Shown: positions 7,749 through 18,465 of the stretch, piece by piece
Numbering within the stretch: position 1 is the stretch's first letter
Layout of the letters: each line of letters starts with the position of its first letter
Program-made: the position numbers and the translations under genes
Notes under the pieces: generated by a model
Database searches by the model: none
What the model was told of the DNA's origin: nothing
What the model saw: only the letters and a program-made list of their open reading frames with translations
Source of the DNA: Bacteroidota bacterium
Lineage (GTDB): Bacteria; Bacteroidota; Bacteroidia; Flavobacteriales; Flavobacteriaceae
Assembly (NCBI GenBank): GCA_947460615.1
Contig: CANHHG010000002.1
Location: 20,451-84,450 of the forward strand
DNA: 64,000 bases
Direction of reading: 5' to 3'

Positions 7749-7968
7749 ATTTTATTTCTATCCTTACTTTAATGCTCCATCAGTAACAATTTTTTTCATA
7801 AATTAAATTAATTTTTGAAGTAGACCTTGATGATTTACAATAAAAATCCCAATGTTAAAAATTAAAAAAAATGTCAAAAAAAGGGTTGTAAACAAACGTT
7901 AAATAATCAAACCCGTACGTAAACTAAATATTATATAATTTATATAAAAAATAGTATAAATTCGTAAT
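7749..7968. other. AT-rich intergenic stretch without recognised gene
   Basis: Between the tRNA terminator and the LytTR regulator I see no coding frame or RNA structure that stands out. A near -7 match (TAAATTCG, 7957-7964) sits just 5 bp before the regulator's ATG; if used, that mRNA would be almost leaderless. Confidence 0.4.
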
Positions 7969-8727
7969 ATGAATAAAATTATTATTATTGATGACTCCTC
8001 TACTTCAAGAATAACATTGGAAAAATTTTTGACAAAAAATTTTTCTGAAAATTTCGAAATTGTAGGAATTTGTGAAGATGTAGAATCTGCAAAAAAAGCA
8101 ATTAGAGCTAAAAAACCTGATTTAGTTTTTTTAGATATCGAAATGCCAAATAAAAATGGTTTCGAATTATTGAAAGAAATAAAAGTTATTAAATTTGAGG
8201 TAATATTCACAACCGCACATACAGATTACGCTATTAAAGCTATTAAAGCTAATGCATTGGATTATTTGATTAAACCTATTAACTTGAAAGATCTAACCAT
8301 TGCATTACGAAGATATGAAAATAAAAAAATTTTAAAAGACAATAAAGATACTAAAGTAATTATAGCAAAAACAGGAAATGAATTAATTAAAAAAATTGCA
8401 TTTTCCACCGACACCGGTTACGAATTTATTAATATTAATTCAATATTGTTTTGTGAAGCAAATAGTAACTATTGTCGAATTTTCTGCGCTGATGGTCGAG
8501 AAATACTTTTAGCAAAAACGTTAAAAAATATAGAAGAACAACTAGTGGCAACCAATTTATTCCATAGAATTCATAAATCGTACTTAGTTAATTTAAACTA
8601 CATATTAAGGTTAAATAAATCAGGATCATTAGAAGTAGAACTTCAAAACGGAATTAAATTGCCTGTTTCATTTAGGCAAAAAGATAAATTCCTTAATGCA
8701 TTTAAGGAGAATGTTGAAAAAAAATAG
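7969..8727 (+). CDS. LytTR-family response regulator (orphan)
   Basis: A 252-residue DNA-binding response regulator. The receiver domain (1-~120) has the acidic pair Asp8/Asp9, phospho-acceptor Asp56 (FLDIEMP), the Thr switch region FTTAH and Lys102 (LIKPI). A LytTR DNA-binding domain occupies about 145-250 (LFCEANSNYCRIF, then FHRIHKSYLVNLNYI). No histidine kinase of the usual LytS/YpdA partner type lies beside it, so its sensor must be encoded elsewhere. It is flanked upstream by tRNA-Pro and downstream by a strong terminator, thus monocistronic. Target genes cannot be inferred. Confidence 0.92.
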   Translation: MNKIIIIDDSSTSRITLEKFLTKNFSENFEIVGICEDVESAKKAIRAKKPDLVFLDIEMPNKNGFELLKEIKVIKFEVIFTTAHTDYAIKAIKANALDYLIKPINLKDLTIALRRYENKKILKDNKDTKVIIAKTGNELIKKIAFSTDTGYEFININSILFCEANSNYCRIFCADGREILLAKTLKNIEEQLVATNLFHRIHKSYLVNLNYILRLNKSGSLEVELQNGIKLPVSFRQKDKFLNAFKENVEKK

Positions 8728-8743
8728 GTTGGTTGGTTACAAA

Positions 8744-8776
8744 TAAAAAAGCCTCGCAATTGCGAGGCTTTTTTAT
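8744..8776. terminator. convergent terminator between LytTR regulator and secDF
   Basis: Perfect AGCCTCGC-AATT-GCGAGGCT hairpin with A-run before and T-run after; it works in either direction. Confidence 0.9.
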
Positions 8777-8792
8777 TATTTAGCAAAGTACT

Positions 8793-11762
8793 TTAAGAAT
8801 TGTGCTCTTGCTCAATTCTTTTGTGTTCTGCATCTGAGATTGTATCTACTAACACTGGGGTTGCAATAAATAATGATGAATAAGTACCTACAACTATTCC
8901 TATTAACATTGCGAAGATAAATCCTCTGATTGACTCCCCACCAAAAATAAACATGATTAACAATACAAGTATCATTGTTAATGATGTGTTGATTGTTCGT
9001 GACATAGTTGAATTAATAGATTGATTTACAATAGAATTGAAATTACCTTTCGCTTTACCTCCTAAGTATTCACGAACTCTATCAAATACAATTACGGTAT
9101 CATTCATAGAATAACCAATAACCGTCAATATTGCAGCGATAAAATGTTGGTCAATTTCCATTCCAAATGGCATGTATTTCCACAATAAAGAATAAATTCC
9201 TAGTACAAAAATAACATCATGCGCAACAGCTGCAAGTGCTCCAAGTGAATATTGCCATTTTCTGAAACTTACCACAAGGTATAAACCAACAATTAACATT
9301 GCTCCAATAACAGCCCAATAAGAATTAGTTTTAATATCATCAGCAACAGTTGGTCCAACTTTTGAAGCTTGAAGAATACCTAATTTTTTACCATCATAAC
9401 TATTAACGAATTTATCATAAGTCATTGTAGCATCAAAATGCTTTTTCAAGTTTTCAAAAAGAATTTTATTAACTGCTTGATCAGCTTCTGTTCCTGCTTC
9501 CGCTACTTTATATTTTGTAGTAATTTTTAATTGGTTGTCTTTACCAAAAATTTTAGCTTCCGCACTACCATCAAATACTTTAACTAAATCTTGTTTCACT
9601 TCTTCAGCAGAAACTGGTTTTTCAAAACGTACTTGGAATGTTCTTCCTCCAACAAAATCTACCCCTTGGTTCAAACCGTTGGTAGAAAGTGAAATAATAC
9701 TTACTACTACTACTACGCTTGAAAATATATAAGTGAATTTTTTTACACCTAAGAAATCAAAGTGGAAATTAGTAAAGAAGTTTTTAGAAAAACCTGTTAC
9801 AAAAGTTAATTTGTTTCCTTTATTAATACTCCAATCTAATAATATTCTAGTAATGAAAATTGAAGTAAACAATGATGTTGCTATACCTATTAATAGTGTA
9901 GTAGCAAAACCTTGAATAGGACCCGTTCCAAAAATTAATAACACGGCACCTGTTAAAACGTGAGTTACATTCGCATCAACAATTGAACGCATTGCTCCTT
10001 TCCAACCGAATGAAGCTTTAACAGCATCATCAATAGTTTTGCCAGCACGAAGTTCTTCTTTTGCACGTTCGTAAATAATAATATTCGCATCTACCGCAGT
10101 ACCCATGGTTAAAACGATACCTGCAATTCCAGGAAGTGTCAATACAGCTCCTAAACTTGCCAAAATACCGAATAAGAACAATAAGTTAATTGCTAAAGCG
10201 ATGTTCGCATAAAATCCAGATTTACCATAGTAAATCATCATCCAAAGAGATACAATTAACAAACCAATAATAGCAGAATTAGTTCCATTATCAATCGCCT
10301 CCTGACCTAAAGACGGACCTACCACTTCTGATTGAACAATTTCTGCGGCAGCTGGTAATTTACCTGCTCTTAATACGTTAGCTAAATCTTTAGTTTCAGT
10401 GATATCAAATGTTCCTGAAATTTCAGATCTTCCGCCTGAAATTGGTCCGCTTGAAACCCCTGGCGCAGAATAAACTACATCATCTAATACTATTGCAATA
10501 TTACTTTTTTGTGTATACGCTCTTCCTGTTAATTCCTCCCAAGCTTTAGCTCCTTGTCCACTCATTTGCATAGTAACAGATGGCTTTCCTAATTGATCAA
10601 AAGAATCTTTGGCATCAGTAACTACTCCACCGCTCATAGCAGCTTGATTATCTCTATTACCTTTTAAAGCATATAATTCAACTGTTTCGGTTGCTTTTTT
10701 TGTTTTTTCATCAACGATTGATGTAGGCTTACCCCAAACAAATTTCGCATAACGCTTATCAGCAGGTAATAATATTCTAATATCCTGACGTTTAAAATAA
10801 CCATTAATTGCAGCTGTATCTTTAGGCTCAACTACTCCCAAAATTGGACCACCTCCACCAGGTAAAAATCTTTTCAATAATGGACCTAAATCTTTTTTAT
10901 CCGATACAGTATCTTTTGCTTTATCAGTCAATAAAGTATCAATTCCTGTTTTTGCAGTTTCTTTAACTTCAACAGCACCTTTCTCAGTTATTTTCAAGGT
11001 GTTGTTAGCTGCCATTAAGAAATTACTTAATTCGTCCACTTTATAGGTTTCCCAAAACTGTAATTGTGCCGTACTTGATAATATTTTTTTAATACGATCT
11101 ACATCTTTTGCCCCCGGAAGTTCAACTAAGATTCTTCCTGATTCACCTAATTTTTGGATATTTGGTTGAGTAACTCCGAATTTATCGATACGCTTTCTTA
11201 ATACTTCAAAAGCACTTTCGATTGACTCATCAACTTTTCTTCTTATTACTTTTTTAACCTCATCATCTGTTTTTTTGAAGTTCACTTCATCACCTAATAT
11301 TTTGTTTGCAAAAATATCTGGAGAGGATAATTTTATTTTTCCATTAGCAGCTTTTTCAAATTCAGCAAAAAACACATCTAAATAATCTTGATTTCCTTGT
11401 CTGTTTTTTGATGCTTCAGCTAAAGCTTGATTGAAAATTGGATTTTTAGAATTATTAGATAATCCTTTAATAATGTCTTTAACAGAAATTTGAAGTTGTA
11501 CATTTATACCACCCTCTAAGTCTAATCCTTTGTTGATTTTTTTGTCTTTTACTTCATTGTAAGTAAAATCTGTAAATCCAAGATTAAATACTTTCTCTTT
11601 TCCAATTGAATCTAAATATTTTAATTCTTTATCAGAATTACCATTAGCATAGGTTTTGGCATCACTTTCTATTTTTTGTGAAATAAAAGTGAATGAAAGT
11701 TGGTAAATGCTCACCAATGCAAATAAAATTGCGAAAAATTTAATAAGTCCTCTATTCTGCAT
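8793..11762 (-). CDS. secDF: Fused SecD-SecF protein translocase subunit
   Basis: Proton-driven accessory of the Sec translocon that pulls preproteins across the inner membrane. At 989 residues it is a natural SecD-SecF fusion, as usual in Bacteroidetes. The SecD half has an N-terminal membrane helix, KGLDLEGGINVQL, the periplasmic P1 region and TMQMSGQGAKAWEELTG, then six membrane helices with LTMGTAVDANIIIYER. The SecF half starts near residue 650 with the characteristic GVDFVGGRTFQVRF and ends with its own six-helix bundle (GYSMNDTVIVFDRVRE). The SecD periplasmic region carries an insertion rich in Lys/Thr/Asp (about 255-290). A full promoter (11886-11916) is 124 bp upstream. Confidence 0.97.
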   Translation of the reverse strand: MQNRGLIKFFAILFALVSIYQLSFTFISQKIESDAKTYANGNSDKELKYLDSIGKEKVFNLGFTDFTYNEVKDKKINKGLDLEGGINVQLQISVKDIIKGLSNNSKNPIFNQALAEASKNRQGNQDYLDVFFAEFEKAANGKIKLSSPDIFANKILGDEVNFKKTDDEVKKVIRRKVDESIESAFEVLRKRIDKFGVTQPNIQKLGESGRILVELPGAKDVDRIKKILSSTAQLQFWETYKVDELSNFLMAANNTLKITEKGAVEVKETAKTGIDTLLTDKAKDTVSDKKDLGPLLKRFLPGGGGPILGVVEPKDTAAINGYFKRQDIRILLPADKRYAKFVWGKPTSIVDEKTKKATETVELYALKGNRDNQAAMSGGVVTDAKDSFDQLGKPSVTMQMSGQGAKAWEELTGRAYTQKSNIAIVLDDVVYSAPGVSSGPISGGRSEISGTFDITETKDLANVLRAGKLPAAAEIVQSEVVGPSLGQEAIDNGTNSAIIGLLIVSLWMMIYYGKSGFYANIALAINLLFLFGILASLGAVLTLPGIAGIVLTMGTAVDANIIIYERAKEELRAGKTIDDAVKASFGWKGAMRSIVDANVTHVLTGAVLLIFGTGPIQGFATTLLIGIATSLFTSIFITRILLDWSINKGNKLTFVTGFSKNFFTNFHFDFLGVKKFTYIFSSVVVVVSIISLSTNGLNQGVDFVGGRTFQVRFEKPVSAEEVKQDLVKVFDGSAEAKIFGKDNQLKITTKYKVAEAGTEADQAVNKILFENLKKHFDATMTYDKFVNSYDGKKLGILQASKVGPTVADDIKTNSYWAVIGAMLIVGLYLVVSFRKWQYSLGALAAVAHDVIFVLGIYSLLWKYMPFGMEIDQHFIAAILTVIGYSMNDTVIVFDRVREYLGGKAKGNFNSIVNQSINSTMSRTINTSLTMILVLLIMFIFGGESIRGFIFAMLIGIVVGTYSSLFIATPVLVDTISDAEHKRIEQEHNS

Positions 11763-11885
11763 TATTACTATAGTTAATTAATTTTTATTCTATTATTATT
11801 TGTAAAATTGTTAAAAATAAACAAAGTTCTAAGTATTTTAAATAAAATACAATTTCTTTATCTAATTTTAATATTTTTTAGCTGA

Positions 11886-11916
11886 CAAATATATAATTCT
11901 CCAAGAGATTAACCAA
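11886..11916 (-). promoter_or_regulatory. secDF promoter
   Basis: On the minus strand TTG (11916-11914), 20-bp spacer, TATATTTG (11893-11886). It implies an AT-rich leader of about 118 nt before the secDF ATG in which I recognise no riboswitch. Confidence 0.7.
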
Positions 11917-11935
11917 TTTATTTAATGATTAATAT

Positions 11936-11964
11936 CAAAAAAGACTGCATTTTTGCAGTCTTCT
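11936..11964 (-). terminator. terminator of the gyrB-mdh operon
   Basis: AAGACTGCA / TGCAGTCTT stem with TTTT loop; on the minus strand it is followed by a U-run (A-run at 11937-11942 on the plus strand). Confidence 0.85.
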
Positions 11965-11983
11965 TTAAAAGTAGATTTATTAT

Positions 11984-12919
11984 TTAAGCTAAAACTGATT
12001 TTAAATCTGCATTCATATTACGAACTGCATCTGCACTTTTAGCAAATAACGCTTTTTCTGCCTCATTCAATTTTATTTCTAAAATTTCTTCAACACCATT
12101 TTTCCCAATGATACATGGAACTCCAATACAAATGTCGTTTTGACCATATTCCCCTTCTAAAAACACGGAACATGCAATCATTTTTCTTTGATTATTTAAT
12201 ATTGAATCGACTAGATAAGCCACAGAAGCTCCTGGCGCATACCAAGCCGATGTTCCTAGTAGACCCGTTAATGTTGCTCCGCCAACCATGGTTGCTGCCG
12301 CTACTTTCTCTAACTCTTCAGATGACAAGAATTCAGAAACTGGAATACCATTATAAGAAGCCAATCTAGTTAAAGGAATCATTGTAGTGTCCCCGTGACC
12401 ACCTATTACCATGGCAGAAATATCATTTGAAGGAGTTGCTAAAGCATCTGCTAAATAATATCTAAAACGAGAACTATCTAAAGCACCACCCATTCCAATT
12501 ATTCTGTTTTTTGGCAAACCAGTCGCTTTTAAAGCTAAATAAGTCATGGTGTCCATAGGATTTGAAACTACTACGACAATTGTATTTGGAGAGAATTTTA
12601 AAACATTTTCTACTACTGTTTTTACAATCCCAGCATTAATACCAATTAATTCTTCGCGTGTCATTCCAGGTTTTCTTGGTATCCCTGAAGTTATAACTAC
12701 CACATCACTGTTTGCTGTTTTTGAGTAATCATTTGTAACTCCAGAAACTCTAGTATTAAAACCCGTATTGGTAGCACATTGCATGATATCCATAGCTTTA
12801 CCTTCAGCAAAACCTTCTTTGATATCTAATAATACTACTTCACTAGCAATCCCTCTGTATGAAATTGCGTCTGCACAAGATGCTCCCACATTCCCTGCTC
12901 CTACTATTGTAACTTTCAT
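11984..12919 (-). CDS. mdh: Malate dehydrogenase
   Basis: Oxidises L-malate to oxaloacetate with NAD in the TCA cycle. 311 residues from ATG 12919. It belongs to the LDH-like MDH class: nucleotide loop VGAGNVGASCAD, substrate loop RKPGMTREELIGIN, VVSNPMDTMTYLA, and catalytic His in GGHGDTTMIPL. An in-frame extension of 14 codons to 12961 is possible, but it would overlap the preceding gene and precede the normal MKVTIVGAG start, so 12919 is chosen. It is the last gene of a leftward unit with gyrB and a barrel gene (19-bp gap). Confidence 0.96.
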   Translation of the reverse strand: MKVTIVGAGNVGASCADAISYRGIASEVVLLDIKEGFAEGKAMDIMQCATNTGFNTRVSGVTNDYSKTANSDVVVITSGIPRKPGMTREELIGINAGIVKTVVENVLKFSPNTIVVVVSNPMDTMTYLALKATGLPKNRIIGMGGALDSSRFRYYLADALATPSNDISAMVIGGHGDTTMIPLTRLASYNGIPVSEFLSSEELEKVAAATMVGGATLTGLLGTSAWYAPGASVAYLVDSILNNQRKMIACSVFLEGEYGQNDICIGVPCIIGKNGVEEILEIKLNEAEKALFAKSADAVRNMNADLKSVLA

Positions 12920-12938
12920 TTTTATTGTTTTATGTTTA

Positions 12939-13949
12939 TTAAAATTCGTACTGTACTGCAAAATTTGAATTTACAAATTTACCAAAAGCAAAGGTAGATT
13001 GTAAAAACACTTTATTAATTTTATACCTACAAGAAACTTCCCCTAAATAGTTGGTTTTAGTTTTGTAAATTTCTTTGATTTTTTCATTAAAAACAGACTG
13101 AAATGGAATTGCTTGTCCAGGAGGAACTTCTCCAATAAATTTATATTTTATATCGCTTATATTGGCAATTATTCCAGCCATAATTTCAAACTTTTTAAAT
13201 TCTTTTGATACATTATATTGAAACTGCCACGTATCCACCAGGCCGTTTATTTCATCTATTCCTAGGTCAGGACCATTATTTGAAGCTGGTGTAATAAATC
13301 CAAAACTGATATTCTCATTTGAATAACATACCAAACCCGACATATTGATTTTATTTTTTATAAATGAATTGAAATATTGGTCGATATTGTGTTTTAATCC
13401 ATAACCATAAACTTGGTAATTTCCACTTTTCAATTTAGTAACTGGAGAATATTTCAAAATTAATTCTGTTCCATACCAAATTGCAACGGATCCCGTAAAA
13501 TGGGAATAGTAAACCTGCTCTGCGTTAACTCCTTGTGGGGTTTGAAAAAACACTTGATCGTTACCAATATAACCATTCAAATTATACTGTTGATTCGTTC
13601 CTAATGCTGTTGGCACGGTAGCTGATGAAACTGGTGTCCAATTTGGTTCTGTGTAAATACTAAAAAAGGTAAAATCGGAATTTTTAATTTCGAATTCTCT
13701 ATCTGCCTTTGGTACAAAAAATACGTTATTATTAAATCCTAAAGTTACCTCCCATAATTTTCGTTTTTTTGGAGAGGTTACCCAACCCGAAGATGCTTGA
13801 TAAATTGCAGCATCTGAAACCGGTGTTATGTATTTATCGCAATAAAAAATAGCATCATTTAATAAACGACCAAAAGTCTCTAATTCTTGAGGAGTTTGTG
13901 AAAACGAAATATTAGAAACTAATAAAAAAAGGAAAACTATTTTTTTCAT
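12939..13949 (-). CDS. Small outer-membrane beta-barrel protein (DUF6588-like)
   Basis: A 336-residue exported protein: signal peptide MKKIVFLFLLVSNISFSQ, then alternating amphipathic strands and a C-terminal aromatic strand ending QYEF, as in outer-membrane barrels. It resembles flavobacterial proteins grouped as DUF6588; I am only moderately sure of that family name. Its gene lies 3 bp after gyrB and 19 bp before mdh, so it is almost certainly co-transcribed with both, although no functional tie is obvious. Function is unknown. Confidence 0.7.
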   Translation of the reverse strand: MKKIVFLFLLVSNISFSQTPQELETFGRLLNDAIFYCDKYITPVSDAAIYQASSGWVTSPKKRKLWEVTLGFNNNVFFVPKADREFEIKNSDFTFFSIYTEPNWTPVSSATVPTALGTNQQYNLNGYIGNDQVFFQTPQGVNAEQVYYSHFTGSVAIWYGTELILKYSPVTKLKSGNYQVYGYGLKHNIDQYFNSFIKNKINMSGLVCYSNENISFGFITPASNNGPDLGIDEINGLVDTWQFQYNVSKEFKKFEIMAGIIANISDIKYKFIGEVPPGQAIPFQSVFNEKIKEIYKTKTNYLGEVSCRYKINKVFLQSTFAFGKFVNSNFAVQYEF

Positions 13950-13952
13950 TAA

Positions 13953-15953
<2,001 letters not shown>

Positions 15954-16032
15954 TTAATATTGTCTTAAATCGCTTGATTTGTAGCTTAAGTTATCAACAT
16001 ATATCGGTTAATTACTACTGTAATTTATACTA

Positions 16033-16063
16033 ATAAAAAACGCTTACTAATAGTAAGCGTTTA
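16033..16063. terminator. terminator downstream of asnB
   Basis: ACGCTTAC / GTAAGCGT stem around a 5-nt loop, preceded by an A-run, which is the U-run on the minus strand used by asnB. Confidence 0.8.
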
Positions 16064-16085
16064 GAAACAAAATGCAATAAAAAAA

Positions 16086-17705
16086 CTAACTAAAAATTAC
16101 ATTTGTTTTAGCAATATCTGTATCTGCATTTACGTGTGCAGCATTCGCTCTTCCACTAGGATCTTGATTTTCCTGCCATTTCGGTATCCATTTTCTAACG
16201 GTTTCTGAAGCACTCGATTGCGGATAATATTTATAAAAAATAGTTCTGTAATAATAGGCTTCTTTAGTAGTAGGCGTATTATAAGGAAATAATAAAGCCG
16301 CAGATTCCAATTCGATATCTGTAACTTTAGTCGAACAATATTCTATTAACTGATCGATCCAATTGTAACCTACACCGTCCGAAAATTGCTCTTTTTGTCT
16401 CCACAAAACCTCATCAGGTAAATAAGGATTTTCTGGAGTATCGAAAGCTTTTCTAAGAATGTATTTTTCTTTACCGTCATAAGTTTTAGGTTGTTTTTCT
16501 TCAGCTTTGATAAGCATCGAATTAGCTAAAAAATCTTTATCCAAAAAAGGGACTCTCACTTCTAATCCATGTGCCATAGTAGATTTATCTGCTCTTAACA
16601 AATCCGCTGTAAATAATTTCTGAACTCTTTCTATGGTTTCTTTTTGGAAATCTTCAGCCGTTGGAGCATTTCTAAAATACAAATAACCACCAAAAATTTC
16701 ATCGGCTCCTTCACCTGATAAAACTACTTTTATTCCTAAATCAGTAATTGCTTTTGACAAGAAAAACATTGGGGTGCTTGCTCGAATTGAGGTCACATCA
16801 TACGTTTCTAAATGCCAAACTAATTGATCTAGTATTTCAATTCCCTGCTCTATAGTAAAGTGAATTTCATGATGTTCGGTTCCTAAATAATCTGCCACTT
16901 TTTTAGCCGCTAAAGCATCAGGAGCATTGGCATCTAAACCAATTGAAAAAGAGTGTAATTTCTTACCGCTTTCCGCGAGTAATCTAGAAGCTATTGAAGA
17001 AGTTAAAGAGGAATCTAATCCTCCTGAAAGCAAAACACCAATTGGCACATCACTCATTAATCTTTTTCGAGTTGCTTCCGTCAACGTTGTTCTAATTAAT
17101 TCCAAATCCAACTCATGATCCGCTTTTAAGCAATCTTCATATTCAGGTTGGTAATATTTTACAAATCCAGTTGTGGGAGTGTAATAATGGCCTGGAGGAA
17201 ATGTAGAAAATGTTTTACATTGATCGGCAATAGATTTCATTTCGGAGGAAAAGTAAGTCCGTCCTCTTTCATCCAATCCATAATATAAGGGCTTAACTCC
17301 CATTGGGTCTCGACCAGCAATATAATCATCCCCATCTACAATTACGAATGCCCAATCTCCATCTAAAATGTTGCAAAAATCATATCCAAATTCTTCATAT
17401 AAATGCACAATAACTTCAGAATCAGATTTAGTTCTGAAAGTATGATGTTTTAATATTCCATCTCGTAATTGCTGGTGATTGTATATTTCTCCATTGTGCA
17501 CCATCCAGGCTGAATTTGAGCCTTGTATGGGTTGCTTTCCAGAATGTAAATCTATGATTGATAAACGCTCGTGACTTAAAATATGACCTTTTTCTGTAAC
17601 ATGTAGGTCACTTTCATCTGGACCACGATGCGACATTCTTTTAGAAAGCCACTTTACTAACTCTTCGTCTTTTCCTTTTCCAATAATGGCTAAAATTCCA
17701 CACAT
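16086..17705 (-). CDS. asnB: Asparagine synthetase B (glutamine-hydrolysing)
   Basis: Makes asparagine from aspartate, ATP and glutamine. 539 residues from MCGILAIIG: the nucleophile Cys becomes N-terminal after Met removal, which fixes the start at 17705 although the frame is open for 28 more codons. The class II amidotransferase domain (RMSHRGPDESD, VHNGEIYNH) covers about 1-200 and is followed by the PP-loop synthetase domain (LLSGGLDSSL, VLSGEGADEIFGGYLYF). The length and the GEGADE motif match the E. coli AsnB type. It is monocistronic with its own terminator. Confidence 0.96.
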   Translation of the reverse strand: MCGILAIIGKGKDEELVKWLSKRMSHRGPDESDLHVTEKGHILSHERLSIIDLHSGKQPIQGSNSAWMVHNGEIYNHQQLRDGILKHHTFRTKSDSEVIVHLYEEFGYDFCNILDGDWAFVIVDGDDYIAGRDPMGVKPLYYGLDERGRTYFSSEMKSIADQCKTFSTFPPGHYYTPTTGFVKYYQPEYEDCLKADHELDLELIRTTLTEATRKRLMSDVPIGVLLSGGLDSSLTSSIASRLLAESGKKLHSFSIGLDANAPDALAAKKVADYLGTEHHEIHFTIEQGIEILDQLVWHLETYDVTSIRASTPMFFLSKAITDLGIKVVLSGEGADEIFGGYLYFRNAPTAEDFQKETIERVQKLFTADLLRADKSTMAHGLEVRVPFLDKDFLANSMLIKAEEKQPKTYDGKEKYILRKAFDTPENPYLPDEVLWRQKEQFSDGVGYNWIDQLIEYCSTKVTDIELESAALLFPYNTPTTKEAYYYRTIFYKYYPQSSASETVRKWIPKWQENQDPSGRANAAHVNADTDIAKTNVIFS

Positions 17706-17867
17706 AATAGTATTTTTTCTTCTGCAAAAATGGCTATTATGATTTATATTTAAAATCAAATTAAAATATTTAGTTATAATTATAAACAAAAAAGTTTAAT
17801 TTAATATAAATACGAAAGTAAAAAAGGTTTTTATTATACGTGAAGTTTTAAATCGTAATAAATGAAA

Positions 17868-18317
17868 TCACGAAATACTATCGATTTGATATTTGGTTCC
17901 GTTAATTTCGAACTCAAATCCTACTTTATTTCCCATTAATTTTTCTCCAAGCGGAGATTGTGGTGAAAGTGCTATTATATTAACTTGATCGATCACAATT
18001 TTAGGTAGAGCCAAACTTAAATACAAATAAATCCCGTTGGCTTGAACCAAACTTCCTAAGGAAATTGTAGTGTGCAGCAAACTTGAATCTATTTTTTCTA
18101 ATATCCCTTTTTGATCTAGGACTTCTTTGAGTTTATAATTGAGTTTTTCCTGTTCCAAATGCATCATCGACAAAGCAGTTTCGTGTTTGTCCCCAGCCGA
18201 TCCTTTCGCATCATTCTTTGAATCTTCAGTCAATGCTGATATCATATCTCTAAAAATATCAATTTTATCTTGAACCTGTCGGGAATAATACTGGTGGATT
18301 TTTTGTTTTAAAGTCAT
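17868..18317 (-). CDS. GreA/GreB-family C-terminal domain protein
   Basis: A 149-residue protein with a helical, charged N-terminal half (coiled-coil likely, containing GDKHETALSMMHLEQEKL) and a C-terminal part resembling the FKBP-like domain of transcript-cleavage factors (SPQSPLGEKLMGNKVGFEF). The acidic fingertip pair of active GreA cannot be identified with confidence, so it may bind RNA polymerase without stimulating cleavage. Proteins like this are often labelled '3-oxoacyl-ACP synthase' in flavobacterial genomes; no ketosynthase Cys-His-His motif exists here, so that name should not be used. A -7 element TATCTTTG (18354-18347) precedes the ATG. Confidence 0.7.
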   Translation of the reverse strand: MTLKQKIHQYYSRQVQDKIDIFRDMISALTEDSKNDAKGSAGDKHETALSMMHLEQEKLNYKLKEVLDQKGILEKIDSSLLHTTISLGSLVQANGIYLYLSLALPKIVIDQVNIIALSPQSPLGEKLMGNKVGFEFEINGTKYQIDSIS

Positions 18318-18346
18318 TTAATATGAGGTACGTAGATTTTGAAATG

Positions 18347-18354
18347 CAAAGATA
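18347..18354 (-). promoter_or_regulatory. -7 element of the GreA-like gene
   Basis: TATCTTTG on the minus strand, 29 bp before the ATG; no TTG at -33. Confidence 0.5.
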
Positions 18355-18465
18355 CGAAGGTAAATACTCTTTGAAGATATAACGTTATAAACAATTTAGG
18401 AATTACTTTAACACCATTTCACATCAACTATGCCCGCTTTAAACTTTCTTCGCTTTTGAACTTTA

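Noticed and set aside
12920..12961. 14-codon extension of mdh
   Set aside because: It overlaps the upstream barrel gene and precedes the normal MKVTIVGAG start.
17706..17789. 28-codon extension of asnB
   Set aside because: The amidotransferase needs Cys directly after the initiator Met, which fixes the start at 17705.
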